Shown in pieces: positions 1 through 5,091 of a stretch of DNA of 5,091 nucleotides. Under the pieces are notes generated by a model that was not told where the DNA came from, did not search any database, and saw only the letters and a list, made by a program, of their open reading frames with translations. The position numbers were made by a program, and so were the translations under genes. Positions within the stretch are counted from its first letter, which is position 1. Each line of letters starts with the position of its first letter. Origin of the DNA: CAYGZA01 sp964354135. Its GTDB lineage: Bacteria > Planctomycetota > Planctomycetia > Pirellulales > Thermoguttaceae. The stretch is from the NCBI GenBank assembly GCA_964354135.1, contig CAYGZA010000403.1, positions 1 to 5,091 on the forward strand, written 5' to 3'.

Positions 1-77
1 GATGGCTGATAGCTGATGGCTGATAGCTGATAGCTGATGGCCGATGGCCGAAAGCTGATGGCCGACTGCTGAAAGCC
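1..77 (+). repeat. Degenerate heptamer tandem array, GATAGCT orientation
   Basis: Eleven consecutive 7-bp units in perfect register fill this stretch, and the first base of the window is already inside it. The units from 1 to 35 are GATAGCT or GATGGCT. From 36 on they drift to GATGGCC, GAAAGCT, GACTGCT and GAAAGCC. Every unit begins with GA and none is inserted or deleted, so divergence has been by substitution only. Decay grows toward the moeA gene. On this strand the repeat carries stop codons (TGA, TAG) in all frames because 7 is not a multiple of 3. The left end is cut by the window, so the true copy number is unknown. No function is visible. Confidence 0.95.
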
Positions 78-148
78 AATCCCTCAAGTACCCGGACTGT
101 GCCTTTTCAGACGGCCCTGTAAACCGCAAAGCCTCGTCTCTCGCCCCT

Positions 149-2062
149 ATGTCCCAAGACCAATTCCTCGAAGTCATCGACCGCGACGAAGCGGAGCGGC
201 GCTTCCGGGCCGCCATCGACTGCCGGCCGCCGGGCACCGAAGAGGTCGCGTTGGAGGACGCCTTGGGCCGGGTCTTGGCCGCCGACGTTGTCGCCGAGGT
301 CGACGTCCCGTCGTTCGACCGCTCGAACTACGATGGCTACGCCCTCCGCGCGGCCGATACCTACGGGGCCCGGGAAGAGGCTCCCCGGCGCCTCAGGCTG
401 CTCGGCGAGGTGCTGGCGACCGGCGTGGTGCCCAAGGAAGAAGTCGCCCCCGGCGCCGCCGCGACCATTGCCACCGGCGGGATGCTTCCCCGCGGGGCCG
501 ACGCCGTCGCGATGGTCGAACACACCGACGTCGCCGGCGGCGAGCTGATCGTCACCAAGGCGGTCACGCCCGGGTTCGGGGTCTCCTTCGCGGGGACCGA
601 CATCGCCGCCGGCGAGACGGTCCTCCGCCGCGGCGAACTCCTCGGCAGCCGCGAGACCGGCGTCCTGGCCGCGATCGGGGCCGGCCGGGTGACCGTCTGG
701 AGGAGGCCCCGCGTGGCGATCGTTTCCACCGGGGACGAGATCCTCGAGCCGGGCCGACCCATGCGGCCGGGCATGGTTTTCGACTCCAACGCCCAGATTC
801 TCGCCGACGCCGTCCGCGAGCTCGGCGGCCAGCCGATCCGCCTGGGCATCGTTCGCGACGACCTCGAGGAGCTTCGCAGCCGCCTCCACGCCGCGCTCCG
901 GCAAGCCGATCTGGTCCTCCTTTCCGGCGGGACGAGCAAAGGGGCCGGCGACGTCTCCTACCGCGCCGTTCGCGAGCTGACGGAGCCCGGGATCGTGGCC
1001 CACGGCGTGGCGCTGAAGCCCGGGAAACCCATTTGCCTTGCCGGGCATCGCGGCAAAGGCGTCGTGGTCCTGCCCGGCTTCCCCACGTCGGCGATCTTCA
1101 CGTTCCACGAGTTCGTGGCCCCGGTGATCCTCGCCCTGGGCGGCCGGCCGGCGGGCAAGCGATCCACCGTCCGGGCGCGGATGGCGGTGAAGGTCAATTC
1201 CGAAATCGGCCGGACGGAGTATCTCCTCGTCGGCCTGGTGGAAGGCCCCGGCGGAATGACCGCTTATCCGATGGGCAAGGGCTCCGGCTCGGTCACCGCC
1301 TTCAGCCGCGCCGACGGCTTCATCACCATCGGGCGCCACGAGGAGATCGTGGAATCGGGCTCGCCCGCGACGGTGCAGCTCTTGAGCGCCGACTTCCGCG
1401 CCGCCGATCTGGTGGTCATCGGCAGCCACTGCGTGGGCCTGGACTTCCTTCTCGGCCGGCTGCAGGATCGGGGTTTTCGGACCAAGTTCATGGCGGTCGG
1501 CTCGACTGCCGGGTTGCAGGCCGCCCGGCGGGGCGAGTGCGACCTGGCCGGGATGCACCTCATGGATCCGGAGACCGGCCGCTACAATAAGCCGTACCTG
1601 ACGCCGGACCTGGAGTTGGTGCGGGGCTACGGCCGCTCGCAGGGGATCGTCTTCCGGCCCGCCGATCCCCGCTTTGAAGGCCGCACCGCCGCCGAGGCGA
1701 TCCGGCAGGCCCTTGCCGACCCGGAGTGCGTCATGGTGAATCGGAACCAAGGCAGCGGCACGCGGATCCTCATCGATCGCCTGCTGCGCGGAGCCGAGCC
1801 GCCGGGCTATCCCGTGCAGGCCCGCAGCCACAACGCCGTCGCCGCCGCGGTGGCCCAAGGCCGCGCCGACTGGGGCGTGGCGATCCGCTGGGTGGCCGAG
1901 CGCAGCGGCCTGGGCTTCCTTCCCCTGGAGGACGAGCAGTACGATTTCGTCGTCCCCAAGAGCCGCTGGGACCGGCCGGGGGTGGTTGCTTTCCGGCAAC
2001 TGCTCGACGAGCCGGAGGTGCGGCGGCAATTGAAGGAGATGGGATTCCGGCCGGAAGGATGA
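149..2062 (+). CDS. moeA: Molybdopterin molybdenumtransferase MoeA fused to a C-terminal PBP-like domain
   Basis: MoeA inserts molybdate into adenylylated molybdopterin, giving Moco in the cytoplasm. The protein has 637 residues against about 400 for plain MoeA; the extra length is a second domain. Residues 1-186 are the MoeA N-terminal region with SFDRSNYDGYAL at 55-66 (D62 matches the conserved DGYA aspartate), ATGGMLPRGADAV at 108-120 and GTDIAAGE at 149-156. Residues 187-335 are the MogA-like fold: VAIVSTGDEIL at 189-199, LLSGGTSKGAGD at 257-268, LPGFPTSAIFTFHEF at 308-322. About 337-412 is MoeA domain IV. About 413-637 resembles the PBP-like domain found behind some MoeA proteins (Pfam PF12727, COG1910): VGSTAGLQAA at 450-459, DLAGMHL at 465-471, NQGSGTR at 533-539, HNAVAAAVAQGRADWG at 561-576. 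There is no signal peptide or membrane segment, so this domain is probably cytosolic. The ATG at 149 has no Shine-Dalgarno upstream, but the N-terminus looks family-like and no earlier in-frame start exists back to the repeat. Fusion and family call are secure; the ligand of the PBP domain is unknown. Confidence 0.95.
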   Translation: MSQDQFLEVIDRDEAERRFRAAIDCRPPGTEEVALEDALGRVLAADVVAEVDVPSFDRSNYDGYALRAADTYGAREEAPRRLRLLGEVLATGVVPKEEVAPGAAATIATGGMLPRGADAVAMVEHTDVAGGELIVTKAVTPGFGVSFAGTDIAAGETVLRRGELLGSRETGVLAAIGAGRVTVWRRPRVAIVSTGDEILEPGRPMRPGMVFDSNAQILADAVRELGGQPIRLGIVRDDLEELRSRLHAALRQADLVLLSGGTSKGAGDVSYRAVRELTEPGIVAHGVALKPGKPICLAGHRGKGVVVLPGFPTSAIFTFHEFVAPVILALGGRPAGKRSTVRARMAVKVNSEIGRTEYLLVGLVEGPGGMTAYPMGKGSGSVTAFSRADGFITIGRHEEIVESGSPATVQLLSADFRAADLVVIGSHCVGLDFLLGRLQDRGFRTKFMAVGSTAGLQAARRGECDLAGMHLMDPETGRYNKPYLTPDLELVRGYGRSQGIVFRPADPRFEGRTAAEAIRQALADPECVMVNRNQGSGTRILIDRLLRGAEPPGYPVQARSHNAVAAAVAQGRADWGVAIRWVAERSGLGFLPLEDEQYDFVVPKSRWDRPGVVAFRQLLDEPEVRRQLKEMGFRPEG

Positions 2063-2084
2063 GGGATGAAGGATGACGGATGAC
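2057..2084 (+). repeat. GGATGAN heptamer tract across a stop/start junction
   Basis: Four tandem units, GGATGAG, GGATGAA, GGATGAC and GGATGAC, lie at 2057, 2064, 2071 and 2078. Every copy carries an ATGA overlap of start and stop. The TGA in copy 1 (2060-2062) ends moeA and the ATG in copy 3 (2073-2075) starts the epimerase-like gene. Purine-rich AAGG/GAGG stretches in the tract may also act as a poor ribosome-binding site. The ATGs of copies 1, 2 and 4 are out of frame with the epimerase gene. The unit differs from the GATAGCT family elsewhere in the window but has the same 7-bp period. Confidence 0.9.
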
Positions 2085-3113
2085 AAAATCGAACGCATCG
2101 ACGACGTCGAGCAACTTGAAGAGTTGCTCAGCCGGCCGACGCCCGAGGTGATCGACGCCATGCGGCGGCTCGAGGGCGACCTGATCGTCCTGGGGGTGGG
2201 CGGCAAGATCGGGCCGACGCTGGCCCGCATGGCCCGCCGCGCCAGCGACGCCGCCGGTGTGTCCCGCCGCGTGATCGGAGTCGCCCGATTCTCCAATCCC
2301 GAGCTGCCGACGCGGCTGGAGTCCCACGGGATCGAGACGATCCGCTGCGACCTCTTGGACCACCGGCAGTTGGCCGCGCTCCCCGAGGTACACAACGTCC
2401 TTTACCTGGCGGCGATGAAGTTCGGAGCGACCGGCCAGGAGCCGCTCACCTGGGCCATGAACACGTACCTGCCCGGCATGGTCTGCGAGAGGTATTGCAG
2501 GAGCCGGATCGTGGCCTATTCGACCGGCAACGTCTACGCCATGGCGCCCGTCGGGCAAGGCGGTGCGGCGGAAGACCGCGCGATCGGCCCCGTCGGCGAC
2601 TACGCCATGAGTTGCCTGGGGCGCGAGCGGATGTTTACCCACTTCAGCCAATCGCTGGGCATTCCGGCGGTGCTCCTCCGGCTGAACTACGCCCACGAGA
2701 TGCGCTACGGCATCATGGTCGACATTGCCCGGCAGATCCTGGCCGGCCGGCCGGTCCCCCTGACGATGGGCTACTTCAACGCCATCTGGCAGGGCGACTC
2801 CAACGCAATGACCCTCCGCGCGCTGGACCACCTCGCCGTGCCGCCGCGGGTTCTCAACGTCGCCGGTCCCGAGGAGTTGAGCGTGCGCGGCGTCGCCGGG
2901 CAATTCGGCCGGCTCTTGAACAAGCCGGTCAACTTCGCCGGCACGGAGGCCCCGGACGCGCTACTGAGCGACGGGCGGCTCGGCTATGAGCTTCTCGGCC
3001 GGCCCCGCGTCACCGCAGAGCAGATGGTCCGCTGGATCGCCGACTGGCAGCTCCGCGGCGGCCCGACGCTGGGCAAGCCAACCAAGTTCCAAGTTCGCGA
3101 TGGGAAGTTCTGA
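2073..3113 (+). CDS. NAD-dependent epimerase/dehydratase family protein with altered YxxxK motif
   Basis: This is an extended short-chain dehydrogenase/reductase (SDR)-like protein of 346 residues; the family oxidises, reduces or epimerises sugars and sugar acids with NAD(P). About 35 N-terminal residues precede the Rossmann fold, which opens with DLIVLGVGGKIGPTLARMA at 36-54 (glycines 41, 44 and 47 fit GxxGxxG). VLYLAAMKFGATG at 109-121 is the loop after beta-4. VAYSTGNVY at 147-155 carries the usual Ser/Thr site. DYAMSCLGRERMF at 176-188 is the catalytic helix, but the lysine of YxxxK is a cysteine (Y177, C181). LNVAGPEELSVRGVAGQF at 261-278 is typical of the C-terminal substrate lobe, including the NVAGPE stretch. 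No signal peptide is seen. The ATG at 2073 lies inside the GGATGAN tract, 10 nt after the moeA stop, which suggests co-transcription with moeA. The substrate is unknown. The aldolase-like gene downstream suggests a sugar-acid route (inference). Family call is good, catalytic class uncertain. Confidence 0.9.
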   Translation: MTDDKIERIDDVEQLEELLSRPTPEVIDAMRRLEGDLIVLGVGGKIGPTLARMARRASDAAGVSRRVIGVARFSNPELPTRLESHGIETIRCDLLDHRQLAALPEVHNVLYLAAMKFGATGQEPLTWAMNTYLPGMVCERYCRSRIVAYSTGNVYAMAPVGQGGAAEDRAIGPVGDYAMSCLGRERMFTHFSQSLGIPAVLLRLNYAHEMRYGIMVDIARQILAGRPVPLTMGYFNAIWQGDSNAMTLRALDHLAVPPRVLNVAGPEELSVRGVAGQFGRLLNKPVNFAGTEAPDALLSDGRLGYELLGRPRVTAEQMVRWIADWQLRGGPTLGKPTKFQVRDGKF

Positions 3114-3150
3114 ACGGCCCTTTGGCGGCGGGAAAGGCTCGTTGGAGAAT

Positions 3151-3183
3151 GGCTTTCAGCAGTCGGCTATCAGCTTTCAGCAG
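3151..3183 (-). repeat. Short degenerate heptamer block, AGCTATC orientation
   Basis: Four in-register 7-bp units plus a partial fifth follow the epimerase stop by 37 nt: GGCTTTC, AGCAGTC, GGCTATC, AGCTTTC, then AGCAG. Read on the other strand they are variants of GATAGCT, so this block is inverted relative to the arrays at 1-77 and 3196-3251. The stretch 3165-3175 can pair with 3241-3251 in the next block over 11 bp, one of them G-U in RNA. Confidence 0.85.
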
Positions 3184-3195
3184 AACACTCCCGCT

Positions 3196-3251
3196 GAAAC
3201 CCGACCTCCGATACCTGATACCTGATAGCTGATAGCTAATAGCTGATAGCT
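3196..3251 (+). repeat. Heptamer array, GATAGCT orientation, decaying leftward
   Basis: Eight in-register 7-bp units: GAAACCC and GACCTCC (both decayed), two GATACCT, two GATAGCT, one AATAGCT and one GATAGCT. The best-preserved copies are nearest the following gene, and copies become less recognisable toward the inverted block at 3151-3183. Together the two blocks form an imperfect inverted repeat in the spacer between the epimerase-like and aldolase-like genes. No U-tract follows, so it does not look like an intrinsic terminator. Confidence 0.85.
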
Positions 3252-3255
3252 CACC

Positions 3256-3303
3256 ATGCAATTCGAGCACATCGGCATCATCACGACTTCTGGAGCCTTT
3301 TGA
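3256..3303 (+). pseudogene. 15-codon ORF resembling the N-terminus of a VOC/glyoxalase protein
   Basis: An ATG four bases after the heptamer array opens a 15-residue frame, MQFEHIGIITTSGAF, ended by the TGA at 3301-3303. The first nine residues resemble the opening beta strand of vicinal-oxygen-chelate (glyoxalase-like) proteins, which often start with FEHIGI or FDHIGI and whose histidine is a metal ligand. Nothing of the rest of such a domain is present. The frame ends 1 nt before the GTG of the aldolase-like gene and contains that gene's likely ribosome-binding site. It is either a deletion remnant of a VOC gene or a short translated leader coupled to the next gene. The similarity is judged by eye over few residues, so confidence is low. 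Confidence 0.35.
3291..3295 (+). promoter_or_regulatory. Likely ribosome-binding site (TGGAG) for the GTG start at 3305
   Basis: TGGAG ends 9 nt before the GTG at 3305. No ATG lies in this frame between the heptamer array and the GTG, and the next internal methionine is codon 128, inside the barrel. Both points support the GTG start. The site lies within the 15-codon upstream frame. Confidence 0.6.
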
Positions 3304-3304
3304 C

Positions 3305-4375
3305 GTGGCAGCGACTTGCGACCCGAGGATTCGCGGCCTGCTTCAGCGCGGCCTGGTGATTCCGGCCAGCCCGCTCGCGGTCAACTCCGAGCGCCAATGG
3401 GACGAGCGGCGGCAACTGGGCTTGTGGCGGTACTATGCGGCGGCCGGGGCGGGCGGGATCGCCGTGGGGGTACACACGACGCAGTTTGCCATCCGCGATC
3501 CGAAGGTCGGCCTGTTCCGGCCGCTTTTGGCCTTGGCCGCGGAGGAATTCGACCGGATCGATGCCGGCCGCAGCAAGCGGCTGGTCCGCATCGCCGGTGT
3601 TTGCGGACGCACGGAGCAGGCCGCCGCAGAAGCGACCGTGGCTCGGGACCTCGGCTTTCATGCCGGACTGTTGAGCCTCGGGGCCATGCGCGACGCCGAT
3701 GAAGCTGCTCTTTTGGCCCATTGCCGCACGATCGCCGGGATCGTTCCCCTCATGGGCTTCTACCTCCAGCCGGCGGTCGGCGGCCGCGAGCTGCCCTATG
3801 GTTTCTGGCGCCGGTTCGTGGAGATCGAGAACATCGTGGCCATCAAGATCGCCCCGTTCAACCGCTACCAGACGCTCAACGTGGTCCGCGCGGTCGCCGA
3901 GTCGGGCCGGGACGACGTCGCCCTCTACACCGGCAACGACGACAATATCGTGCCGGACCTGCTTGCGCCGTACCGCTTCTCCGTCGGCGGCCGCGTGGTC
4001 GAGCGGCGGATCGTGGGAGGTCTCTTGGGCCATTGGGCCGTCTGGACCCGGCGGGCCGTAGAACTCTTGGAGGCCTGTCACGCGGCCGTGGCTTCCGGCG
4101 GCGCCGTTCCCGCGGAACTGCTCCGGCGTGCCGTCGAAGTGACCGACGCCAACGCCGCCCTGTTCGACGTCGCCCACGGGTTTGCGGGCTGTATCGCCGG
4201 GATCCATGAAGTCCTCCGCCGCCAGGGACTCCTGGAGGGCATCTGGTGCCTTGACCCCAACGAGACCCTGAGCCCGGGCCAAAGCGAGGAGATCGACCGC
4301 GTCTGGCGCGCGTACCCGCATCTGACGGACGACGATTTCGTCGCCGACCATCGCGATCGGTGGCTCCATCAGTAG
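3305..4375 (+). CDS. Dihydrodipicolinate synthase (DapA) family protein, divergent aldolase/lyase
   Basis: A 356-residue TIM-barrel protein of the DapA/N-acetylneuraminate lyase superfamily, which makes or breaks C-C bonds of 2-oxo acids through a lysine Schiff base. LVIPASPLAV at 17-26 is the first strand. GAGGIAVGVHTTQFA at 48-62 replaces the usual GTTGE loop with HTTQF (T58, T59 kept). LMGFYLQP at 149-156 gives catalytic-type Y153. NIVAIKIAPFNRYQT at 176-190 gives Schiff-base K181. Y153 and K181 are 28 apart, as are Y133 and K161 of E. coli DapA. LYTGNDDNI at 207-215 matches the SGDD-type loop. The second active-site tyrosine and the pyruvate-carboxylate arginine of true DapA are not evident, so a lysine-biosynthesis role is unlikely. 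About 50 extra residues, including a charged C-terminal tail, follow the barrel. GTG start, supported by TGGAG 9 nt upstream. It ends 20 nt before mobA, so the two are probably co-transcribed. With the epimerase-like gene upstream, sugar-acid metabolism is a plausible but unproven role. Confidence 0.9.
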   Translation: MAATCDPRIRGLLQRGLVIPASPLAVNSERQWDERRQLGLWRYYAAAGAGGIAVGVHTTQFAIRDPKVGLFRPLLALAAEEFDRIDAGRSKRLVRIAGVCGRTEQAAAEATVARDLGFHAGLLSLGAMRDADEAALLAHCRTIAGIVPLMGFYLQPAVGGRELPYGFWRRFVEIENIVAIKIAPFNRYQTLNVVRAVAESGRDDVALYTGNDDNIVPDLLAPYRFSVGGRVVERRIVGGLLGHWAVWTRRAVELLEACHAAVASGGAVPAELLRRAVEVTDANAALFDVAHGFAGCIAGIHEVLRRQGLLEGIWCLDPNETLSPGQSEEIDRVWRAYPHLTDDDFVADHRDRWLHQ

Positions 4376-4385
4376 GCAAGAGACA

Positions 4386-4391
4386 GAGAGG
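4386..4391 (+). promoter_or_regulatory. Likely ribosome-binding site (GAGAGG) for mobA
   Basis: GAGAGG lies 4 nt before the ATG at 4396. It favours that ATG over the in-frame GTG at 4360, which would overlap the preceding gene by 16 nt and add 12 residues (MAPSVGKRQRGN) before the family's normal N-terminal strand. Confidence 0.6.
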
Positions 4392-4395
4392 CAAT

Positions 4396-5031
4396 ATGCT
4401 CACCGCCGGGATTGTCCTTTGCGGCGGCGAGAGTCGGCGGATGGGACGGCCGAAGCTGCTGCTCTCCTTCGGGCCCGAGCTGATGCTCCAGCGGGTGGTC
4501 CGCCTATTGGGCGAGGCAGTGCAGCCGGTCGTGGTGGTGGCCGGGGCCGAGCAGGAACTGCCCGCACTCCCGTCAGACGTCGCGATTCTCCACGACCGCC
4601 GGCCGGGCCGCGGCCCGCTGGAGGGAATCGCCGTGGGTCTGGCCGCCCTTCGCGGCCGGGTCGAAGCGGCCTTCGTCACTGCCTGCGATGCGCCGCTCCT
4701 GTTGCCGGCCTTTGTCCGCCGCGTGATCGAGCTGGCGGCCGACTGGGACGTGACCGTGCCGCACGTCGGCGGCTTCGACCAGCCGCTGGCCGCCGTGTAC
4801 CGCACCGGCATCGTCCCGCAGGTCGAAGAACTCCTCGCAGCCGACAGGCTCCGCCCGGCGTTTCTCTTTGAGCGCGTCCGCACCCGGCGGATCACGGCGG
4901 AGGAACTCGCCGACGCGGACCTGGAGCTCGAAAGCCTCATCAACCTGAACAGCCTCGACGACTACCGGGCGGCACTGGTCCTGGCGGGACTGGAGACACC
5001 CCCGGGGTCGGCCCGAGTTTTTGGGGAGTAG
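4396..5031 (+). CDS. mobA: Molybdenum cofactor nucleotidyltransferase, MobA-like
   Basis: This 211-residue protein belongs to the MobA/MocA nucleotidyltransferases, which attach GMP (MobA) or CMP (MocA) to the molybdenum cofactor in the cytoplasm. The N-terminal nucleotide-binding signature is GIVLCGGESRRMGRPK at 5-20. FVTACDAPLLLP at 93-104 carries the metal-binding aspartate D98. FDQPLAAVYR at 127-136 matches the family's QPL..Y segment, and INLNSLDDY at 182-190 is the conserved near-C-terminal N-x-N-x-x-x-D-hydrophobic motif. Length is normal (about 190-210). The GRPKLLL after the signature is somewhat MocA-like, so GTP versus CTP use cannot be settled by eye; moeA about 2.3 kb upstream fits either. 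The ATG at 4396 is chosen from its ribosome-binding site and family N-terminus. The stop TAG (5029-5031) shares its last two bases with the following heptamer array, and the last few residues (after about 200) look unconserved. Confidence 0.9.
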   Translation: MLTAGIVLCGGESRRMGRPKLLLSFGPELMLQRVVRLLGEAVQPVVVVAGAEQELPALPSDVAILHDRRPGRGPLEGIAVGLAALRGRVEAAFVTACDAPLLLPAFVRRVIELAADWDVTVPHVGGFDQPLAAVYRTGIVPQVEELLAADRLRPAFLFERVRTRRITAEELADADLELESLINLNSLDDYRAALVLAGLETPPGSARVFGE

Positions 5032-5091
5032 CTATCAGCTATCAGCTATCAGCTATCAGCTATCAGCTATCAGCTATCAGCTATCAGCTAT
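5030..5091 (-). repeat. Perfect heptamer tandem array, AGCTATC orientation, truncated by window end
   Basis: Eight perfect AGCTATC units plus six bases of a ninth run to the last base. Unlike the other arrays there is not a single variant, pointing to recent expansion or homogenisation. It starts with the AG of the mobA stop codon. In this orientation the repeat has no stop in any + frame (each frame reads S-Y-Q-L-S-A-I in turn), while the opposite strand is full of stops. Orientation is inverted relative to the array at 1-77. Confidence 0.97.

Noticed and set aside
78..148. Promoter or riboswitch (for example a Moco-type element) upstream of moeA
   Set aside because: No convincing -35/-10 pair or recognisable conserved RNA structure can be seen in these 71 bases.
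107..2395. 762-codon open frame on the - strand across moeA and the epimerase-like gene
   Set aside because: It lies antisense to two clearly recognisable genes, has low-complexity Gly/Ala/Arg/His-rich composition and no recognisable motif. Long antisense frames are expected at this G+C content.
3175..3199. Intrinsic terminator after the epimerase-like gene
   Set aside because: A 7-bp stem (TTTCAGC with GCTGAAA) exists with an 11-nt loop, but it is short, derives from the repeats and is not followed by a T-run.
3281..4369. 362-codon - strand frame antisense to the aldolase-like gene
   Set aside because: It is a shadow of the DapA-family gene, whose conserved lysine and tyrosine motifs fix the + strand as coding.
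4360..4395. Upstream GTG start for mobA
   Set aside because: It would overlap the previous gene, lacks a clear ribosome-binding site and adds 12 residues ahead of the normal N-terminal strand. The ATG at 4396 has GAGAGG just upstream.
3876..4943. 355-codon - strand frame across the end of the aldolase-like gene and mobA
   Set aside because: Its composition is Arg/Ser/Pro-rich with no family motif, and mobA has intact MobA signatures in the + frame.
5030..5091. CRISPR-like array
   Set aside because: The units are 7 bp and directly tandem without spacers, so this is a microsatellite, not a CRISPR.

Overview
The window is about two-thirds G+C and holds four full-length genes, all on the + strand and closely spaced. 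Between them lie arrays of degenerate 7-bp tandem repeats. High G+C, weak or absent Shine-Dalgarno sequences, and heptamer arrays of the GATAGCT and GGATGAN types suggest a Planctomycetota genome (Pirellulales-like), probably environmental. This is inference from style and protein flavour, since there is no rRNA or marker gene. Both window ends lie inside heptamer arrays, so this may be a short contig whose assembly broke at the repeats.

Layout: 1-77 is a forward GATAGCT-type array. 149-2062 encodes a MoeA-type molybdenum insertase fused to a C-terminal periplasmic-binding-protein-like domain. 2057-2084 is a four-copy GGATGAN tract that supplies both the moeA stop and the next start. 2073-3113 encodes an NAD-dependent epimerase/dehydratase-like protein lacking the usual active-site lysine. 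3114-3304 is an intergenic stretch with two oppositely oriented heptamer blocks and a 15-codon ORF that looks like the start of a VOC/glyoxalase protein. 3305-4375 encodes a dihydrodipicolinate-synthase-family (class I aldolase-like) protein. 4396-5031 encodes a MobA-like molybdenum cofactor nucleotidyltransferase. 5030-5091 is a perfect reverse-oriented heptamer array that begins inside the mobA stop codon and runs off the window.

The two outer genes belong to the last steps of molybdenum cofactor synthesis: metal insertion (MoeA) and nucleotide attachment (MobA). The two inner genes look like small-molecule or sugar-acid catabolic enzymes, and their link to molybdenum is not obvious. Gaps of 10 nt (moeA to epimerase) and 20 nt (aldolase to mobA) suggest two co-transcribed pairs, possibly one longer unit across the 191-nt repeat-bearing spacer. 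I see no phage, transposon, CRISPR, tRNA or rRNA feature. The most unusual content is the heptamer system: its orientation pattern, its graded decay, and its intrusion into start and stop codons.
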